31,342 nucleotides of DNA from SFWF01 sp045539925 (GTDB lineage Bacteria; Bacillota; Clostridia; Oscillospirales; Acutalibacteraceae): contig JAZQGH010000161.1 in the NCBI GenBank assembly GCA_045539925.1, forward strand, positions 1 through 31,342, given 5' to 3'. Position numbers and translations under genes: made by a program. Positions 15,760-25,223 of the stretch are shown piece by piece. The notes under the pieces are model-generated. The model saw nothing but the letters and a program-made list of their open reading frames with translations, was not told the origin of the DNA and made no database searches. Numbering within the stretch: position 1 is the stretch's first letter; every line of letters starts with the position of its first letter.

Positions 15760-17672
15760 TATTTAGCACTACGCTTCTTCCAAAGAGAGAATTTGAGAAC
15801 TGTAAGAATAATCACTGCAAGAAGAACTATTCCGCCTAAATCCATAACGATCTGAGGAATTCCGAGCTTTCCAGAAATATCAAGAACAGAATCAATTCCA
15901 AATACAGCAAAGAGGGCAAGAAGAATACCTACAAGGCCTTCACCTGCAATCATACCTGAGCAGAAGAGGATACCGTCGTTGATAATCGACTTCTTTTCGT
16001 TCTCTTCACGCTTAAGCTTATCAAGAGCATGACGGATAAGACCGCCGACCATAATACAAGCGTTAAGCTGTACAGGGAGGTAAATACCGATTGCAAAAGG
16101 AAGAACGGGAATACCGATAATTTCAACTACAACAGCAATAAACACACCTATAAACACAAGTTCCCAAGGAAGATTGCCTTCCATAACACCTTCGGTTATA
16201 AGCTTCATAAGGGTTGCCTGAGGAGCTGCAAGCTGTTCAGATCCAAAGCCCCACGCACTATCAAGAAGATAGAGTGTTCCCCCGATAGCAAGAGCCGCAG
16301 CTACAACACCGATAATCTCACCGATCTGCTGCTTTTTAGGTGTAGCACCGAGAATATAACCTGTTTTAAGGTCCTGAGAAGTATCTCCTGCAATTGCTGC
16401 AACTATGCAGATAACAGAGCCAATAGCAATGGCACTTGCCATACCAGCAACACCTGATGCGCCTGTAACCTTTAATATAAGGGTTGCGATAAGAAGGGTT
16501 GCTATTGCCATACCTGAAACAGGGTTGTTACTGCTTCCAACGAGACCTACCATTCTGGAGGATACGGTAGCAAAGAAGAAGCCAAAAACAACTATAATAA
16601 CTGCACCGATAAAGGAAACTGGTATGGCGGGAATGAGCCAAACAACTATGGTAAGAACAACTATAGCAGCTAAAACAACGCCAAGATTAAGCTCATTTGA
16701 GGTTCTCTCATTAGAAACCGAACCGCCCTTAGTCATACTCTTCATAGCACCTGCAAAGGTCTTAACAATAAGAGGAAGCGACTTAATAAGGCTGATTATA
16801 CCGCCTGCAGCAAGTGCGCCTGCACCAATGTATCTGATGTAATTACTCCAAATAGCACTTGCGCCACCTTCTGCATAAACCTCGCTTATAGTCTGGTCTA
16901 TAGCGGGATAAATGGTTGCATCCCCGCCGAAAAGAACAATAATCGGTATGATGACAAGCCAACTTAAAACGCCGCCTGCAAACATAAAGGAAGCAATTCT
17001 TGCACCGCAGATGTAACCAACACTCATTACAGCAGGATAAATTTGTGTACCGATAGCACCAGCAAAGCCTTTAACTGCAAGGGTAATCTCTCCTGATACA
17101 AGCTTAAGTCCGTCGATAATGAACTTGAAAAGTGCGGCAAAGCCCATACCTGCAAAAACGGTAGACGCATTTGCACCGCCCTTTTCTCCTGCAAGAAGAA
17201 CTTCTGCACAGGCAGTTCCTTCGGGATAAGGAAGCGTACCGTGTTCTTTAACGATAAGTGCGTTGCGAAGAGGTACCATAAACAACACACCAAGCAGACC
17301 GCCGATAAGAGCAATAAGGGTGATTTCAAGTATGTCAGGTTTTTCCATTTTACCTTCAGCTGCCCAAAGGAAAAGAGCGGGAAGTGTAAAGATAGAACCT
17401 GCTGCAAGAGACTCACCCGCAGAACCGATGGTCTGAACTACATTGCTTTCGAGAATAGAGTTTTTGCGCATAATGATGCGAATAACACCCATTGCTATTA
17501 CTGCTGCAGGAATTGAAGCAGATACGGTCATACCAACGCGAAGACCGAGATAAGCATTTGCAGCACCGAATATAACAGCGAGAAGTATACCCATAACGAT
17601 AGATGTTACAGTAATTTCTGGAGTAACCTTCTCAGCCGGAACATACGGTCTGAATTCTGTTTTGTTGTCCAT
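15759..17672 (-). CDS. OPT family oligopeptide/metal-chelate transporter
   Basis: A 637-residue polytopic membrane protein with about 15 hydrophobic segments. Family features include VIFGAANAYLGLRVGMTVSASIPAAV near residue 35, GTLPYPEGTACAEVL near 145 and NNPVSGMAIATL near 385. OPT proteins import small peptides or metal-peptide chelates, driven by a proton or cation gradient. GGAG precedes the ATG; a short GTCGCA/TGCGAC hairpin lies in the leader. Operon with the PqqD-like gene downstream. Confidence 0.9.
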   Translation of the reverse strand: MDNKTEFRPYVPAEKVTPEITVTSIVMGILLAVIFGAANAYLGLRVGMTVSASIPAAVIAMGVIRIIMRKNSILESNVVQTIGSAGESLAAGSIFTLPALFLWAAEGKMEKPDILEITLIALIGGLLGVLFMVPLRNALIVKEHGTLPYPEGTACAEVLLAGEKGGANASTVFAGMGFAALFKFIIDGLKLVSGEITLAVKGFAGAIGTQIYPAVMSVGYICGARIASFMFAGGVLSWLVIIPIIVLFGGDATIYPAIDQTISEVYAEGGASAIWSNYIRYIGAGALAAGGIISLIKSLPLIVKTFAGAMKSMTKGGSVSNERTSNELNLGVVLAAIVVLTIVVWLIPAIPVSFIGAVIIVVFGFFFATVSSRMVGLVGSSNNPVSGMAIATLLIATLILKVTGASGVAGMASAIAIGSVICIVAAIAGDTSQDLKTGYILGATPKKQQIGEIIGVVAAALAIGGTLYLLDSAWGFGSEQLAAPQATLMKLITEGVMEGNLPWELVFIGVFIAVVVEIIGIPVLPFAIGIYLPVQLNACIMVGGLIRHALDKLKREENEKKSIINDGILFCSGMIAGEGLVGILLALFAVFGIDSVLDISGKLGIPQIVMDLGGIVLLAVIILTVLKFSLWKKRSAK

Positions 17673-17715
17673 ATTTTCTCCGATCCGTCGCAGATTGCGA
17701 CTATAAATTCGGTTA

Positions 17716-17744
17716 ATTATATCACAAAATACTTAATTTGACAA
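17716..17744 (-). promoter_or_regulatory. Promoter of the OPT operon
   Basis: TTGTCA (17739-17744), 17 nt, TATAAT (17716-17721) on the minus strand. Confidence 0.8.
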
Positions 17745-17758
17745 CCAGAAAATATTAG

Positions 17759-17806
17759 CACTGAATAGGACCCTACAAAAGGTTTTTTGTTGGGTCCTAT
17801 TCAGTG
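17759..17806. terminator. Long near-perfect palindrome between OPT and pepD genes
   Basis: A 15-bp stem (CACTGAATAGGACCC / GGGTCCTATTCAGTG), one mismatch, then 6 more pairs (ACAAAA/TTTTGT) around a short loop. It lies 7 bp from the pepD stop codon, so it probably terminates pepD; the minus strand then reads GCTAATATTTTC. It is unusually long for a terminator. Confidence 0.6.
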
Positions 17807-17812
17807 TGGTGT

Positions 17813-19258
17813 TTATTTTAGTATTTGGAGTATGCTTAACAAAATATTATAAATTTTCTCTGTCGAGGAGATAGACAACCTTTCATTGACAGTATGAACA
17901 TCGTAAAGCTGAGGACCGATGGCTATGCAGTCAATCCCATCAATTTGTGAAGAAAACACTCCGCATTCAAGACCTGCGTGGATAGATTCGACCTTAGGTT
18001 CCTCTCCTGTATAGTCACGATAAACATCTCGGTAAATGGTCTGAAGTGATGAATTTCTATTATATTCCCACGCAGGATAACGTCCGAACAAATCGGCAGT
18101 AGCCGAGGTTTTAGAAATGAATTTTTTAAGCTTTGTCTCCAACGTAGATAATGCAGACATCTTGTTACTTCTCAGTGCGAAGTTAAATGTAACAAATTCA
18201 TCGTCAGTTTTAAGAACACCGAGGTTTAGTGAGGTCTCAACAAGTCCACTAATATCATAACTCATTTCCATCACACCGTTTGGACAGCAACCGAGAATAT
18301 AAATAACATCTTCCTTTAAATTATCGGCAAATACCTTTATTTCAGTTTGCGAGTTTTCCAAAAGAGAAATTTCGGCATAAAATTCAGGCTCTCTAGACTG
18401 AATTTCCAATTTAATTTTCTCGGATATCTTTAAAAATTTATTCTTAAAGGAATCATAGTCAGCAACACAAAGTTCTGCATAAAAAGAATTAGTGATAGCA
18501 TTTGCTTTGTCTCCGCCGAAGAGATTTATTATCTCATAATCTTCACTGTTTAACTCGCAGAATATTCTGCCTGCAATAATACTTGCATTTGCACGTCCGT
18601 TATTTATCTCAACACCCGAGTGTCCTCCGCGCAAACCTTTAAGTGAAACTGAAACCTTGTAGCCTTTTTCAACTTTCCTGTCAGTTGCAAGTTTGGCACA
18701 TATTTCGCTGCCGCCTGCACAGGAAACCGTAACCGTATCATCCTCTTCAGCATCAAGATTTATCATCAGTTTTGATTTTAGCACAGACATATCCAGCTCA
18801 AGAGCACCTAACATACCTATCTCTTCATCTGTAGTAAAAACCGCCTCTATAGGCGGATGTTTGATTTTGTTATCTTCAAGTATTGCTAAAATCATTGCAA
18901 CGGCTATGCCGTTATCAGCACCCAGTGTTGTATCCTTAGCACCTATAAGATTATTATCCATAAAAATATTAAGTCCGTGTGTAGCAAAATCAACATCAGA
19001 ATCATCAGTTTTTTGGCAAACCATATCAAGGTGACCCTGAAGAATGATTGGCTCAGAATCTTCATAACCGTATGTGCCTTTCTTATATATGACTACGTTA
19101 TTAGCATCATCAGTATAATACTCAAGTGAGTTTCGCTTTGCAAAATCAATACAGTAGTTCGAAATCTGTTTCATATTCCCTGAACCGTGCGGAATTGAAC
19201 ATATATCCCTAAAATATCTAAACACCTTAATTGGCTTTAGGTCATTAAGTTTTGACAT
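17813..19258 (-). CDS. pepD: Aminoacyl-histidine dipeptidase (M20 family, PepD)
   Basis: A 481-residue cytosolic metallopeptidase that cleaves dipeptides such as Xaa-His. Metal and catalytic motifs are present: ILQGHLDMV (His and Asp, about 70), TLGADNGIAVAM (about 107), TDEEIGMLGALEL (Glu-Glu, about 137), INLDAEEDD (about 160), and a late HAGLECGVF (about 425). The start at 19258 has AAGGAGA 7 nt upstream; an earlier ATG at 19312 would add residues with no ribosome site. Single gene, divergent from the rnf operon. Confidence 0.9.
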   Translation of the reverse strand: MSKLNDLKPIKVFRYFRDICSIPHGSGNMKQISNYCIDFAKRNSLEYYTDDANNVVIYKKGTYGYEDSEPIILQGHLDMVCQKTDDSDVDFATHGLNIFMDNNLIGAKDTTLGADNGIAVAMILAILEDNKIKHPPIEAVFTTDEEIGMLGALELDMSVLKSKLMINLDAEEDDTVTVSCAGGSEICAKLATDRKVEKGYKVSVSLKGLRGGHSGVEINNGRANASIIAGRIFCELNSEDYEIINLFGGDKANAITNSFYAELCVADYDSFKNKFLKISEKIKLEIQSREPEFYAEISLLENSQTEIKVFADNLKEDVIYILGCCPNGVMEMSYDISGLVETSLNLGVLKTDDEFVTFNFALRSNKMSALSTLETKLKKFISKTSATADLFGRYPAWEYNRNSSLQTIYRDVYRDYTGEEPKVESIHAGLECGVFSSQIDGIDCIAIGPQLYDVHTVNERLSISSTEKIYNILLSILQILK

Positions 19259-19325
19259 AGAGTTCTCCTTATTTATAAATAGATTTGCTATAAAATAGTT
19301 ATGTTCTAACATTACTACACAATAT

Positions 19326-19353
19326 AGTGTAAAATAAAACGCACGTTTGTCAA
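19326..19353 (-). promoter_or_regulatory. pepD promoter
   Basis: TTGACA (19348-19353), 16 nt, TACACT (19326-19331) on the minus strand. Confidence 0.6.
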
Positions 19354-19440
19354 CTGTTTTTTTCTGTTAAAAAAGTAAAATGATACAAAAGGGACAGAAT
19401 ATTAGGGTAAACAATGTATAAAAATGAATTTGTTAATTTA

Positions 19441-19469
19441 TTGACAAATATAACGGGTTGTTATATAAT
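19441..19469 (+). promoter_or_regulatory. rnf operon promoter (perfect sigma-A consensus)
   Basis: TTGACA (19441-19446), exactly 17 nt, TATAAT (19464-19469). The leader is about 50 nt, without obvious structure, in keeping with constitutive high expression of an energy-conserving complex. Confidence 0.85.
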
Positions 19470-19525
19470 CTAAATTGTATAAATATGTAACGTATTTATA
19501 AATTCTAATGTACGAGGTTGATAGT

Positions 19526-20845
19526 ATGCTACCAAAGTTAAATGGCGTAATTGTACCGCATCGAAAGAATACTGCAGCTATGCCCGCAGTAAGGATGCCT
19601 TCGCCAAAATCGGTAACAATTCCGATGAACATGCATATCGGTGCTCCCTCTGTTCCCTGCGTCAAAGTTGGAGACGAGGTAAAGGTTGGTCAGCTTATTG
19701 CTGAAGCCGGTGGATTTGTCAGCGCACCTGTTCATGCATCTGTTTCGGGTAAGGTTACCGCAATCGCTCCTATGACTACCAGCAATGGTTCACAGGTCAC
19801 TGCAATAACCATCGAATCTGATGGAGAAATGTCCATCTCCGAAACTTGCGTTCCCCCTGTTGTTTCAGACTACGACAGCTTTATTGCCGCAGTCCGCGCC
19901 AGCGGTGCTGTAGGTCTTGGCGGAGCAGGCTTTCCGACATCTGTAAAGCTCGATGTAAAAGACACTTCACGCATTCAGGAAGTTGTCATTAACGGTGCAG
20001 AATGTGAGCCCTACATCACTTCCGATGCAAGAACAATGATTGACGACGCAGATAGCATCAAGGAAGGTATTGAGCTTTTAAAGAAATACCTTGATGTTAA
20101 AAAGGTTGTCATAGGTATTGAGAAAAATAAGCCTGAAGCTATTGCTAAAATGAATGAGCTTGCTGCAGCCGACAACACTATTACTGTAAAAGCTCTTCCC
20201 TCTGTATATCCTCAGGGTGGTGAAAAGGTTCTTATATATAATTGTGTTGGAAAAATTGTGCCCGAAGGAAAACTTCCTATTGATGTAGGCGTGATTGTTA
20301 TGAACTGTACTACCCTCTCCTTCCTTGCTAAATATATGAAGACTGGTATGCCCCTCATTGAAAAGGTTATGACTGTAGACGGAAGTGCGGTAGCAGAGCC
20401 TAAAAATGTGATCGCACCTATCGGAGTTTCAATGCAGGAAGTATTTGATTTCTGCGGCGGCTTTAAGGCAGAGCCTAAAAAGGTTCTTTACGGCGGACCT
20501 ATGATGGGTATTGCTGTGCCTAACACCTCTGTTCCCATCCTTAAAAACAATAACGCAATACTTGCTTTTGCAGAAAATGATGCAGTTTTACCTGAACCCA
20601 CACCCTGTATTCGTTGCGGTAAATGTGTTTCAGCCTGTCCTCTAAACCTTATGCCTCTCGAGTATGCACGTGCTCTTGCAACTGAGGATATGGCGCTTCT
20701 CGAAAAGAGAAAGGTCAATCTGTGTATGGAATGCGGTTGCTGTTCATTTGTTTGTCCTGCTCGCAGACCTCTCGTTGAGAACAATAAACTCGCTAAAGCG
20801 GCTCTTAGAAAGTATCAGGAAGATAAGAACGGAGGTAATAAGTAA
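19526..20845 (+). CDS. rnfC: Rnf complex subunit C (NADH-side, Fe-S and FMN binding)
   Basis: A 439-residue membrane-associated subunit. The N-terminal half carries a biotinyl-like domain (VGDEVKVGQLIAE) and the nucleotide/FMN-binding part (VGLGGAGFPTSVKL, then NGAECEPYIT). Two 4Fe-4S motifs lie at CIRCGKCVSACP (from Cys361) and CMECGCCSFVCP (from Cys400). RnfC passes electrons to NAD+ in the ferredoxin:NAD+ oxidoreductase. The ATG at 19526 has GAGG 7 nt upstream and is preferred over 19508. First gene of rnfCDGEAB; its stop overlaps the start of rnfD by one base. Confidence 0.95.
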   Translation: MLPKLNGVIVPHRKNTAAMPAVRMPSPKSVTIPMNMHIGAPSVPCVKVGDEVKVGQLIAEAGGFVSAPVHASVSGKVTAIAPMTTSNGSQVTAITIESDGEMSISETCVPPVVSDYDSFIAAVRASGAVGLGGAGFPTSVKLDVKDTSRIQEVVINGAECEPYITSDARTMIDDADSIKEGIELLKKYLDVKKVVIGIEKNKPEAIAKMNELAAADNTITVKALPSVYPQGGEKVLIYNCVGKIVPEGKLPIDVGVIVMNCTTLSFLAKYMKTGMPLIEKVMTVDGSAVAEPKNVIAPIGVSMQEVFDFCGGFKAEPKKVLYGGPMMGIAVPNTSVPILKNNNAILAFAENDAVLPEPTPCIRCGKCVSACPLNLMPLEYARALATEDMALLEKRKVNLCMECGCCSFVCPARRPLVENNKLAKAALRKYQEDKNGGNK

Positions 20846-21813
20846 TGGACAAGCTTATATTATCTGTATCCCCTCACCTTCGGACAAAAACCAATACCAC
20901 AACTATTATGCTTGACGTGGTAATAGCTCTCATTCCCACACTCATTGCTGCATTTCTTCTTTTTGGACTCAGGGCTTTAATGCTCACAGCAGTGTGTGTC
21001 GCTTCTTGTGTGCTTGCCGAGTATGTATTTGGTCTTATATGCAAGAAACCATGCTCGGTTGGAGATCTCTCTGCGGTAGTAACCGGTTTACTTCTTGCTT
21101 TTAATCTTCCCGTTAACCTCCCCGTATGGCAGGCAGTTGTTGGCAGTGTATTCGCAATAGTTGTAGTCAAGCAGTTCTTTGGTGGCCTTGGCATGAACTT
21201 TGCTAACCCTGCAATCGCCGGAAGAATCTTTATGTTCATCGCTTTCTCGGGAACAATGTCTTCCTACGCTATGCCCACAAGGGAAGCAATGTATAGGCTC
21301 AGCTTTGCTGAGACAGATCTTATCAGCACCGCTACACCCTTGGTTGCAACAGGCAAAGATGTACCTGCACTGCTTGACCTTTTCCTTGGCAAAAACAACG
21401 GTGTTATCGGTGAAACCTGCGCTTTAGCGCTCATACTCGGATTAGTATACCTCGTAATCAGAAAGGTTATCACTATTCACATTCCCGTAGTATTTGTTGC
21501 TACAGTTTTTGTACTCAGTTTACTTGTTGTACCCGAAGGACAGAGCGCTTTAGGATATGCTCTGTATCAGATTCTTTCAGGCGGACTCCTTCTCGGTGCA
21601 ATATTTATGGCTACCGACTATGTAACAAGTCCATATACAAAGTGGGGCAAAGTAATATTCGCATTTGGATGCGGTCTTATTACTTTCGTTATCCGCCAGT
21701 GGGGCTCATATCCCGAGGGAGTATCCTTCTCTATTCTCTTTATGAATATTCTTACTCCTTATATTAACAACTGGACAGCAACAAAACCCTTTGGAGGTGC
21801 AAAAGCAAAATGA
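20845..21813 (+). CDS. rnfD: Rnf complex subunit D (membrane, covalent FMN)
   Basis: A 322-residue membrane protein with about nine helices. NFANPAIAGRIF near residue 114 is family-typical. The flavin-attachment region reads DLISTATPL with Thr164 at the expected acceptor position; STAT in place of SGAT is a variant, but the Thr is kept. It takes part in ion translocation. GGAGG precedes the ATG; the end overlaps rnfG by 4 nt. Confidence 0.95.
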   Translation: MDKLILSVSPHLRTKTNTTTIMLDVVIALIPTLIAAFLLFGLRALMLTAVCVASCVLAEYVFGLICKKPCSVGDLSAVVTGLLLAFNLPVNLPVWQAVVGSVFAIVVVKQFFGGLGMNFANPAIAGRIFMFIAFSGTMSSYAMPTREAMYRLSFAETDLISTATPLVATGKDVPALLDLFLGKNNGVIGETCALALILGLVYLVIRKVITIHIPVVFVATVFVLSLLVVPEGQSALGYALYQILSGGLLLGAIFMATDYVTSPYTKWGKVIFAFGCGLITFVIRQWGSYPEGVSFSILFMNILTPYINNWTATKPFGGAKAK

Positions 21814-23078
21814 AGAAGAATTATTTAAAAAGTATTATCGTTTTGGTTAGCATCTGCCTTGTAGTTGGTCTGCTTCTCTCAGGTGTTAACAGCATAACAG
21901 CTCCAATAATCGATAAGCAGGCTTCTGCTGCGGCAGACGCTGCATATCTCGAGGTACTTCCCTCTGCAACAACCTTTGCAGATGTAACAGGAGAATTCCC
22001 CGAAACTGTTCTCGAAATGAAAAAGGATGAAGGTGGCAGCGGATTTGCCTTTAAACTGCAAACATCATCAAGCTATAGCCAGTCCCCTCTTCAGATGATT
22101 CTCGGCGTTGATAATGAAGGTAAGGTTACTAAGCTCGTTATCACTAATTATGCCGAAACTAAAGGCTCAGCATCCGATTTTGCCCCTCTTTATGAGGGCA
22201 AGGACGCAACCCTTGCTGACACAATGGTTGCAGGCTGTACCTTTACAGGCACTGCTATAAAGAACGCTGTTACCGACGCTTTCAACGTTTTCTTTGAATA
22301 TGCTGATGTTGAAAAATCCGACGACGCAAAATTACAGGAGCTTTATTCTACTATAATGCCTTACGGAACCGATAAGGCGGGCACTGTAACCCTTTCAGAT
22401 GTTGAGCTTCCTGCCGATGCTCCCGCATCTATCATAAGCATCAAAACTCCCGCATCGGGTGCAGGCTATGTAATGCTTGCCAAATCTGGTGATACCTCTC
22501 TTGCAATCGGCGTAAACTCCTACGGTAAGGTATTCTATCTCTCAGATCTTGATGGAAAAGACCTCTTGAGTGATGCATCTTATGCGCAGATCATTACTGA
22601 TGCTGAGTCTGCACTTCCTTCGGTTTATGAGGCCAATAATAATACTATTCTTCAGCAAATGGTCGACAAGGGCCTTATCGCTTCTGCTGACAAGGCTGAA
22701 AAGGTTGATTTCTCAAATGTAAATTCTAATGTAGTTGCCATCTATAAAGTCGGTAATGCTAATGCTTATGTAGCAAAAGCGCAGGGCTTTGGTACTGCTG
22801 GTCTTATCACCGTTTGCTATGTAATTGATTCTAACGGTGCGATTGTTGACTATGCTACCCTTGAACAGCATGAAGTTGCTTATGAAAAACTTTACGGAAC
22901 TTATATTGCTGAAGATGAGTACGCAGCACGCTTTGACGGTAAGAATCTCGCTGATATAACAGATGATACTCTTGTAGTTGCAGGTTCCACATTTACAACT
23001 AATGCTACCAAAGTATGTCTTAAGGATATTAAGGCGGCTGCAGAAATTATGAATGGGGAGGTTGCTACTGATGAATAA
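21810..23078 (+). CDS. rnfG: Rnf complex subunit G, double-length with two FMN-bind-type domains
   Basis: A 422-residue protein: an N-terminal membrane anchor (IIVLVSICLVVGLLLSGVNS) and two extracytoplasmic FMN-bind-type repeats (about 35-165 and 205-415). RnfG is usually about 200 residues, so this is an internal duplication or fusion. The flavin-attachment motif S/T-G-A-T is not intact in either copy. The first reads AGCTFTGTAIKNAV, where Thr148 can align with the flavinylated Thr. The second reads AGSTFTTNATKVCL, where that place is Asn398. So at most the first copy may carry covalent FMN. It overlaps rnfD by 4 nt and rnfE by 8 nt. Assignment to RnfG rests on position, topology and the weak motif match. 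Confidence 0.85.
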   Translation: MKKNYLKSIIVLVSICLVVGLLLSGVNSITAPIIDKQASAAADAAYLEVLPSATTFADVTGEFPETVLEMKKDEGGSGFAFKLQTSSSYSQSPLQMILGVDNEGKVTKLVITNYAETKGSASDFAPLYEGKDATLADTMVAGCTFTGTAIKNAVTDAFNVFFEYADVEKSDDAKLQELYSTIMPYGTDKAGTVTLSDVELPADAPASIISIKTPASGAGYVMLAKSGDTSLAIGVNSYGKVFYLSDLDGKDLLSDASYAQIITDAESALPSVYEANNNTILQQMVDKGLIASADKAEKVDFSNVNSNVVAIYKVGNANAYVAKAQGFGTAGLITVCYVIDSNGAIVDYATLEQHEVAYEKLYGTYIAEDEYAARFDGKNLADITDDTLVVAGSTFTTNATKVCLKDIKAAAEIMNGEVATDE

Positions 23079-23745
23079 AATGCAGGTTTTACTTAAAGGT
23101 ATTATTAAAGAGAACCCTGTTTTGGTTCTTCTGCTCGGCACCTGTCCTACTCTTGCTGTTACTGCTGATGTTAAAAGCGCTGTTGGAATGGCAGCCGCTG
23201 CAGCAATAGTTCTTATTTGCTCAAATCTCGTTATTTCACTTCTTAGAAACCTTATTCCCGATAAGGTTCGTATCCCCTGCTATATTGTTGTTATAGCTGG
23301 CTTTGTTACAGTGGTAGAAATGCTCATGCACGCTTTCTTCCCTGCTATTTACAGTGCTCTTGGAATCTTCCTTTCTTTAATCGTTGTAAACTGTATAATT
23401 CTTGGCAGAGCAGAAATGTATGCAAGTAAAAACGGTCCGGTAGCCTCTGTTATGGATGCTATCGGAATGGCGTTTGGCTTTGCTGTTGCTCTTATTGCAA
23501 TGGCGGTAATCCGAGAGATATTCGGTGCAGGCAGCTTCTTTGGTATTGAAATACCCTTCTTAAAAGACTATACCATTCCGATTTTAACAGCTGCTCCCGG
23601 CGGATTCCTCGTATTTGGTATTCTTATTGCTATCACTAATAAGATTATGTCGGGCAAGAGAAAACCCAAGGCAGAATTCGGTTGCGAAGGATGTTCTTCT
23701 GCTGCTTCATGCAACAAAACAGAATGTGAAAAGGAGGCTGAATAA
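23071..23745 (+). CDS. rnfE: Rnf complex subunit E
   Basis: A 224-residue membrane protein of the RnfA/E/NqrD/E family with six helices; LLGTCPTLAVT near residue 24 and VVNCIILGRAEMYA near 108 are hallmarks, including the Cys of the membrane Fe-S site. The C-terminus is a Cys-rich tail (CEGCSSAASCNKTEC) beyond the membrane core. The ATG at 23071 has GGGGAGG upstream and lies within the end of rnfG. Confidence 0.95.
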   Translation: MNKMQVLLKGIIKENPVLVLLLGTCPTLAVTADVKSAVGMAAAAAIVLICSNLVISLLRNLIPDKVRIPCYIVVIAGFVTVVEMLMHAFFPAIYSALGIFLSLIVVNCIILGRAEMYASKNGPVASVMDAIGMAFGFAVALIAMAVIREIFGAGSFFGIEIPFLKDYTIPILTAAPGGFLVFGILIAITNKIMSGKRKPKAEFGCEGCSSAASCNKTECEKEAE

Positions 23746-23747
23746 TT

Positions 23748-24362
23748 ATGTTTAAAGATTTTATTATAATTATAATGACCTCTGTTCTGGTCAATAACTA
23801 TGTTTTATCCCGTTTTCTTGGTATCTGCCCCTTCCTTGGCGTATCTAAGAAAACTAATCAGGCTTTTGGCATGGGTGTTGCTGTAATTCTTGTTATGATG
23901 CTTGCAACCCTTGTCACTTGGCCTATTCAAAAGTTTATACTTGAAGCGTTTGAACTTGAATATCTTCAGACCATTGTGTTTATTCTTGTTATTGCCGCTC
24001 TTGTTCAGCTGGTTGAAATGTTCCTCAAGAAGAGCATCCCCTCACTTCACGCTTCTCTTGGAATATATCTTCCGCTTATAACAACCAACTGTGCTGTATT
24101 AGGTGTTTGTAAGAATTCTCTTACAGAAGAAATGCTGATAAAAGCAGATACTCCTCAGTTCCTTTATGCAATCGTCTACGCTTTTGCATCAGGACTTGGA
24201 TTCTTGCTCGCAATGGTGCTCTTTGCGGGCGTTCGCGACAGAATTGCCGCAAGCAAACCTCCCAAAGCCTTTGAAGGAACCCCTGTTACTCTTGTAGCAG
24301 CATCCATCGTTTCACTTGCTTTCTTCGGTTTTGGAGGAATTGCTGAAAATCTTTTCAAATAA
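23748..24362 (+). CDS. rnfA: Rnf complex subunit A
   Basis: A 204-residue, six-helix membrane protein, homologous to RnfE. SRFLGICPFLGVSKK (about 21) and TTNCAVLGVC (about 108) provide the cysteines that hold the intramembrane 2Fe-2S cluster at the A/E interface. AAGGAGG lies upstream, within the end of rnfE. Confidence 0.95.
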   Translation: MFKDFIIIIMTSVLVNNYVLSRFLGICPFLGVSKKTNQAFGMGVAVILVMMLATLVTWPIQKFILEAFELEYLQTIVFILVIAALVQLVEMFLKKSIPSLHASLGIYLPLITTNCAVLGVCKNSLTEEMLIKADTPQFLYAIVYAFASGLGFLLAMVLFAGVRDRIAASKPPKAFEGTPVTLVAASIVSLAFFGFGGIAENLFK

Positions 24363-24380
24363 TTAAAAGGAGTTGCTGAT

Positions 24381-25172
24381 ATGCCGATTATAATCGCAAC
24401 TGCAGTTGTAACAGCAATCGGTCTACTTTGTGCTGTTATGCTTGCAATAGCCTCTAAAATATTTGAGGTGAAAACCAACCCTAAAACAGAAAGCATCCGA
24501 GCATGCCTGCCAGGAGCAAACTGTGGTGCCTGCGGTTACGCGGGATGCGACGGATATGCTAATGCACTTGCAGAGAAAATCGAGACAAATACAACACTTT
24601 GTACACCCGGTGCTGCTAAAGTTGCAGCAGATATCGCCGATGTGCTTGGTGTTGCACCTGCAGAAGTTACACGCAAAGTTGCATTAGTACATTGTAACGG
24701 TACCTGTGGAAACACAGAAAAAAAGGCTGAATTCAGCGGTTCAAAAAGCTGTTCTTCGGCAAGGCTACTGTTTGGCGGAGACGGAAAATGCATTTACGGC
24801 TGCTTAGGCTATGGTGATTGCGTTACAGTATGTGAATATGACGCAATTCACATAGTTGACGGCATTGCTTCCGTAGACATCAACGCTTGTACGGCTTGTG
24901 GTCGATGCACTAAAGTTTGCCCGAACAACCTTATTGAGATTATTCCTGCAGATAAGCCCGTAGCAGTAAAGTGCAGCAATAACGAAAAAGGTGCAATTGC
25001 CCGTAAAAATTGTAGTGTTGCTTGTATTGCTTGTATGAAATGTGAGAAGGTTTGTCCTACCGATGCAATTAAGGTTGACAAAAACCTATCCCATATTGAC
25101 TACAGCAAGTGTATTGCCTGTGGTGCTTGTGCAGAAGCTTGTCCTACTGATGCAATAAAATTCAAGAAATAA
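24381..25172 (+). CDS. rnfB: Rnf complex subunit B (ferredoxin-side Fe-S protein)
   Basis: A 263-residue protein. Residues 1-28 are a membrane anchor; Cys48, Cys51, Cys56 and Cys74 form the Fe-S domain (ANCGACGYAGCDGYA). Then four Cys-rich groups follow: 137/141/147/151, 170/173/176/180 (CTACGRCTKVCP), 215/218/221/225 (CIACMKCEKVCP) and 244/247/250/254 (CIACGACAEACP). RnfB takes electrons from reduced ferredoxin. Last gene of the core rnf set; a hairpin follows. Confidence 0.95.
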   Translation: MPIIIATAVVTAIGLLCAVMLAIASKIFEVKTNPKTESIRACLPGANCGACGYAGCDGYANALAEKIETNTTLCTPGAAKVAADIADVLGVAPAEVTRKVALVHCNGTCGNTEKKAEFSGSKSCSSARLLFGGDGKCIYGCLGYGDCVTVCEYDAIHIVDGIASVDINACTACGRCTKVCPNNLIEIIPADKPVAVKCSNNEKGAIARKNCSVACIACMKCEKVCPTDAIKVDKNLSHIDYSKCIACGACAEACPTDAIKFKK

Positions 25173-25180
25173 TTAAAGGA

Positions 25181-25211
25181 ACACATCCTGCAAGCAACTT
25201 GCAGGATGTGT
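25181..25211 (+). terminator. Hairpin after rnfB (weak terminator or processing site)
   Basis: A perfect 14-bp stem (ACACATCCTGCAAG/CTTGCAGGATGTGT) with a 3-nt loop and no T run (ATTAAAT follows). Partial termination or mRNA stability between rnf and the two genes after it is likely. Confidence 0.6.
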
Positions 25212-25223
25212 ATTAAATATAGT

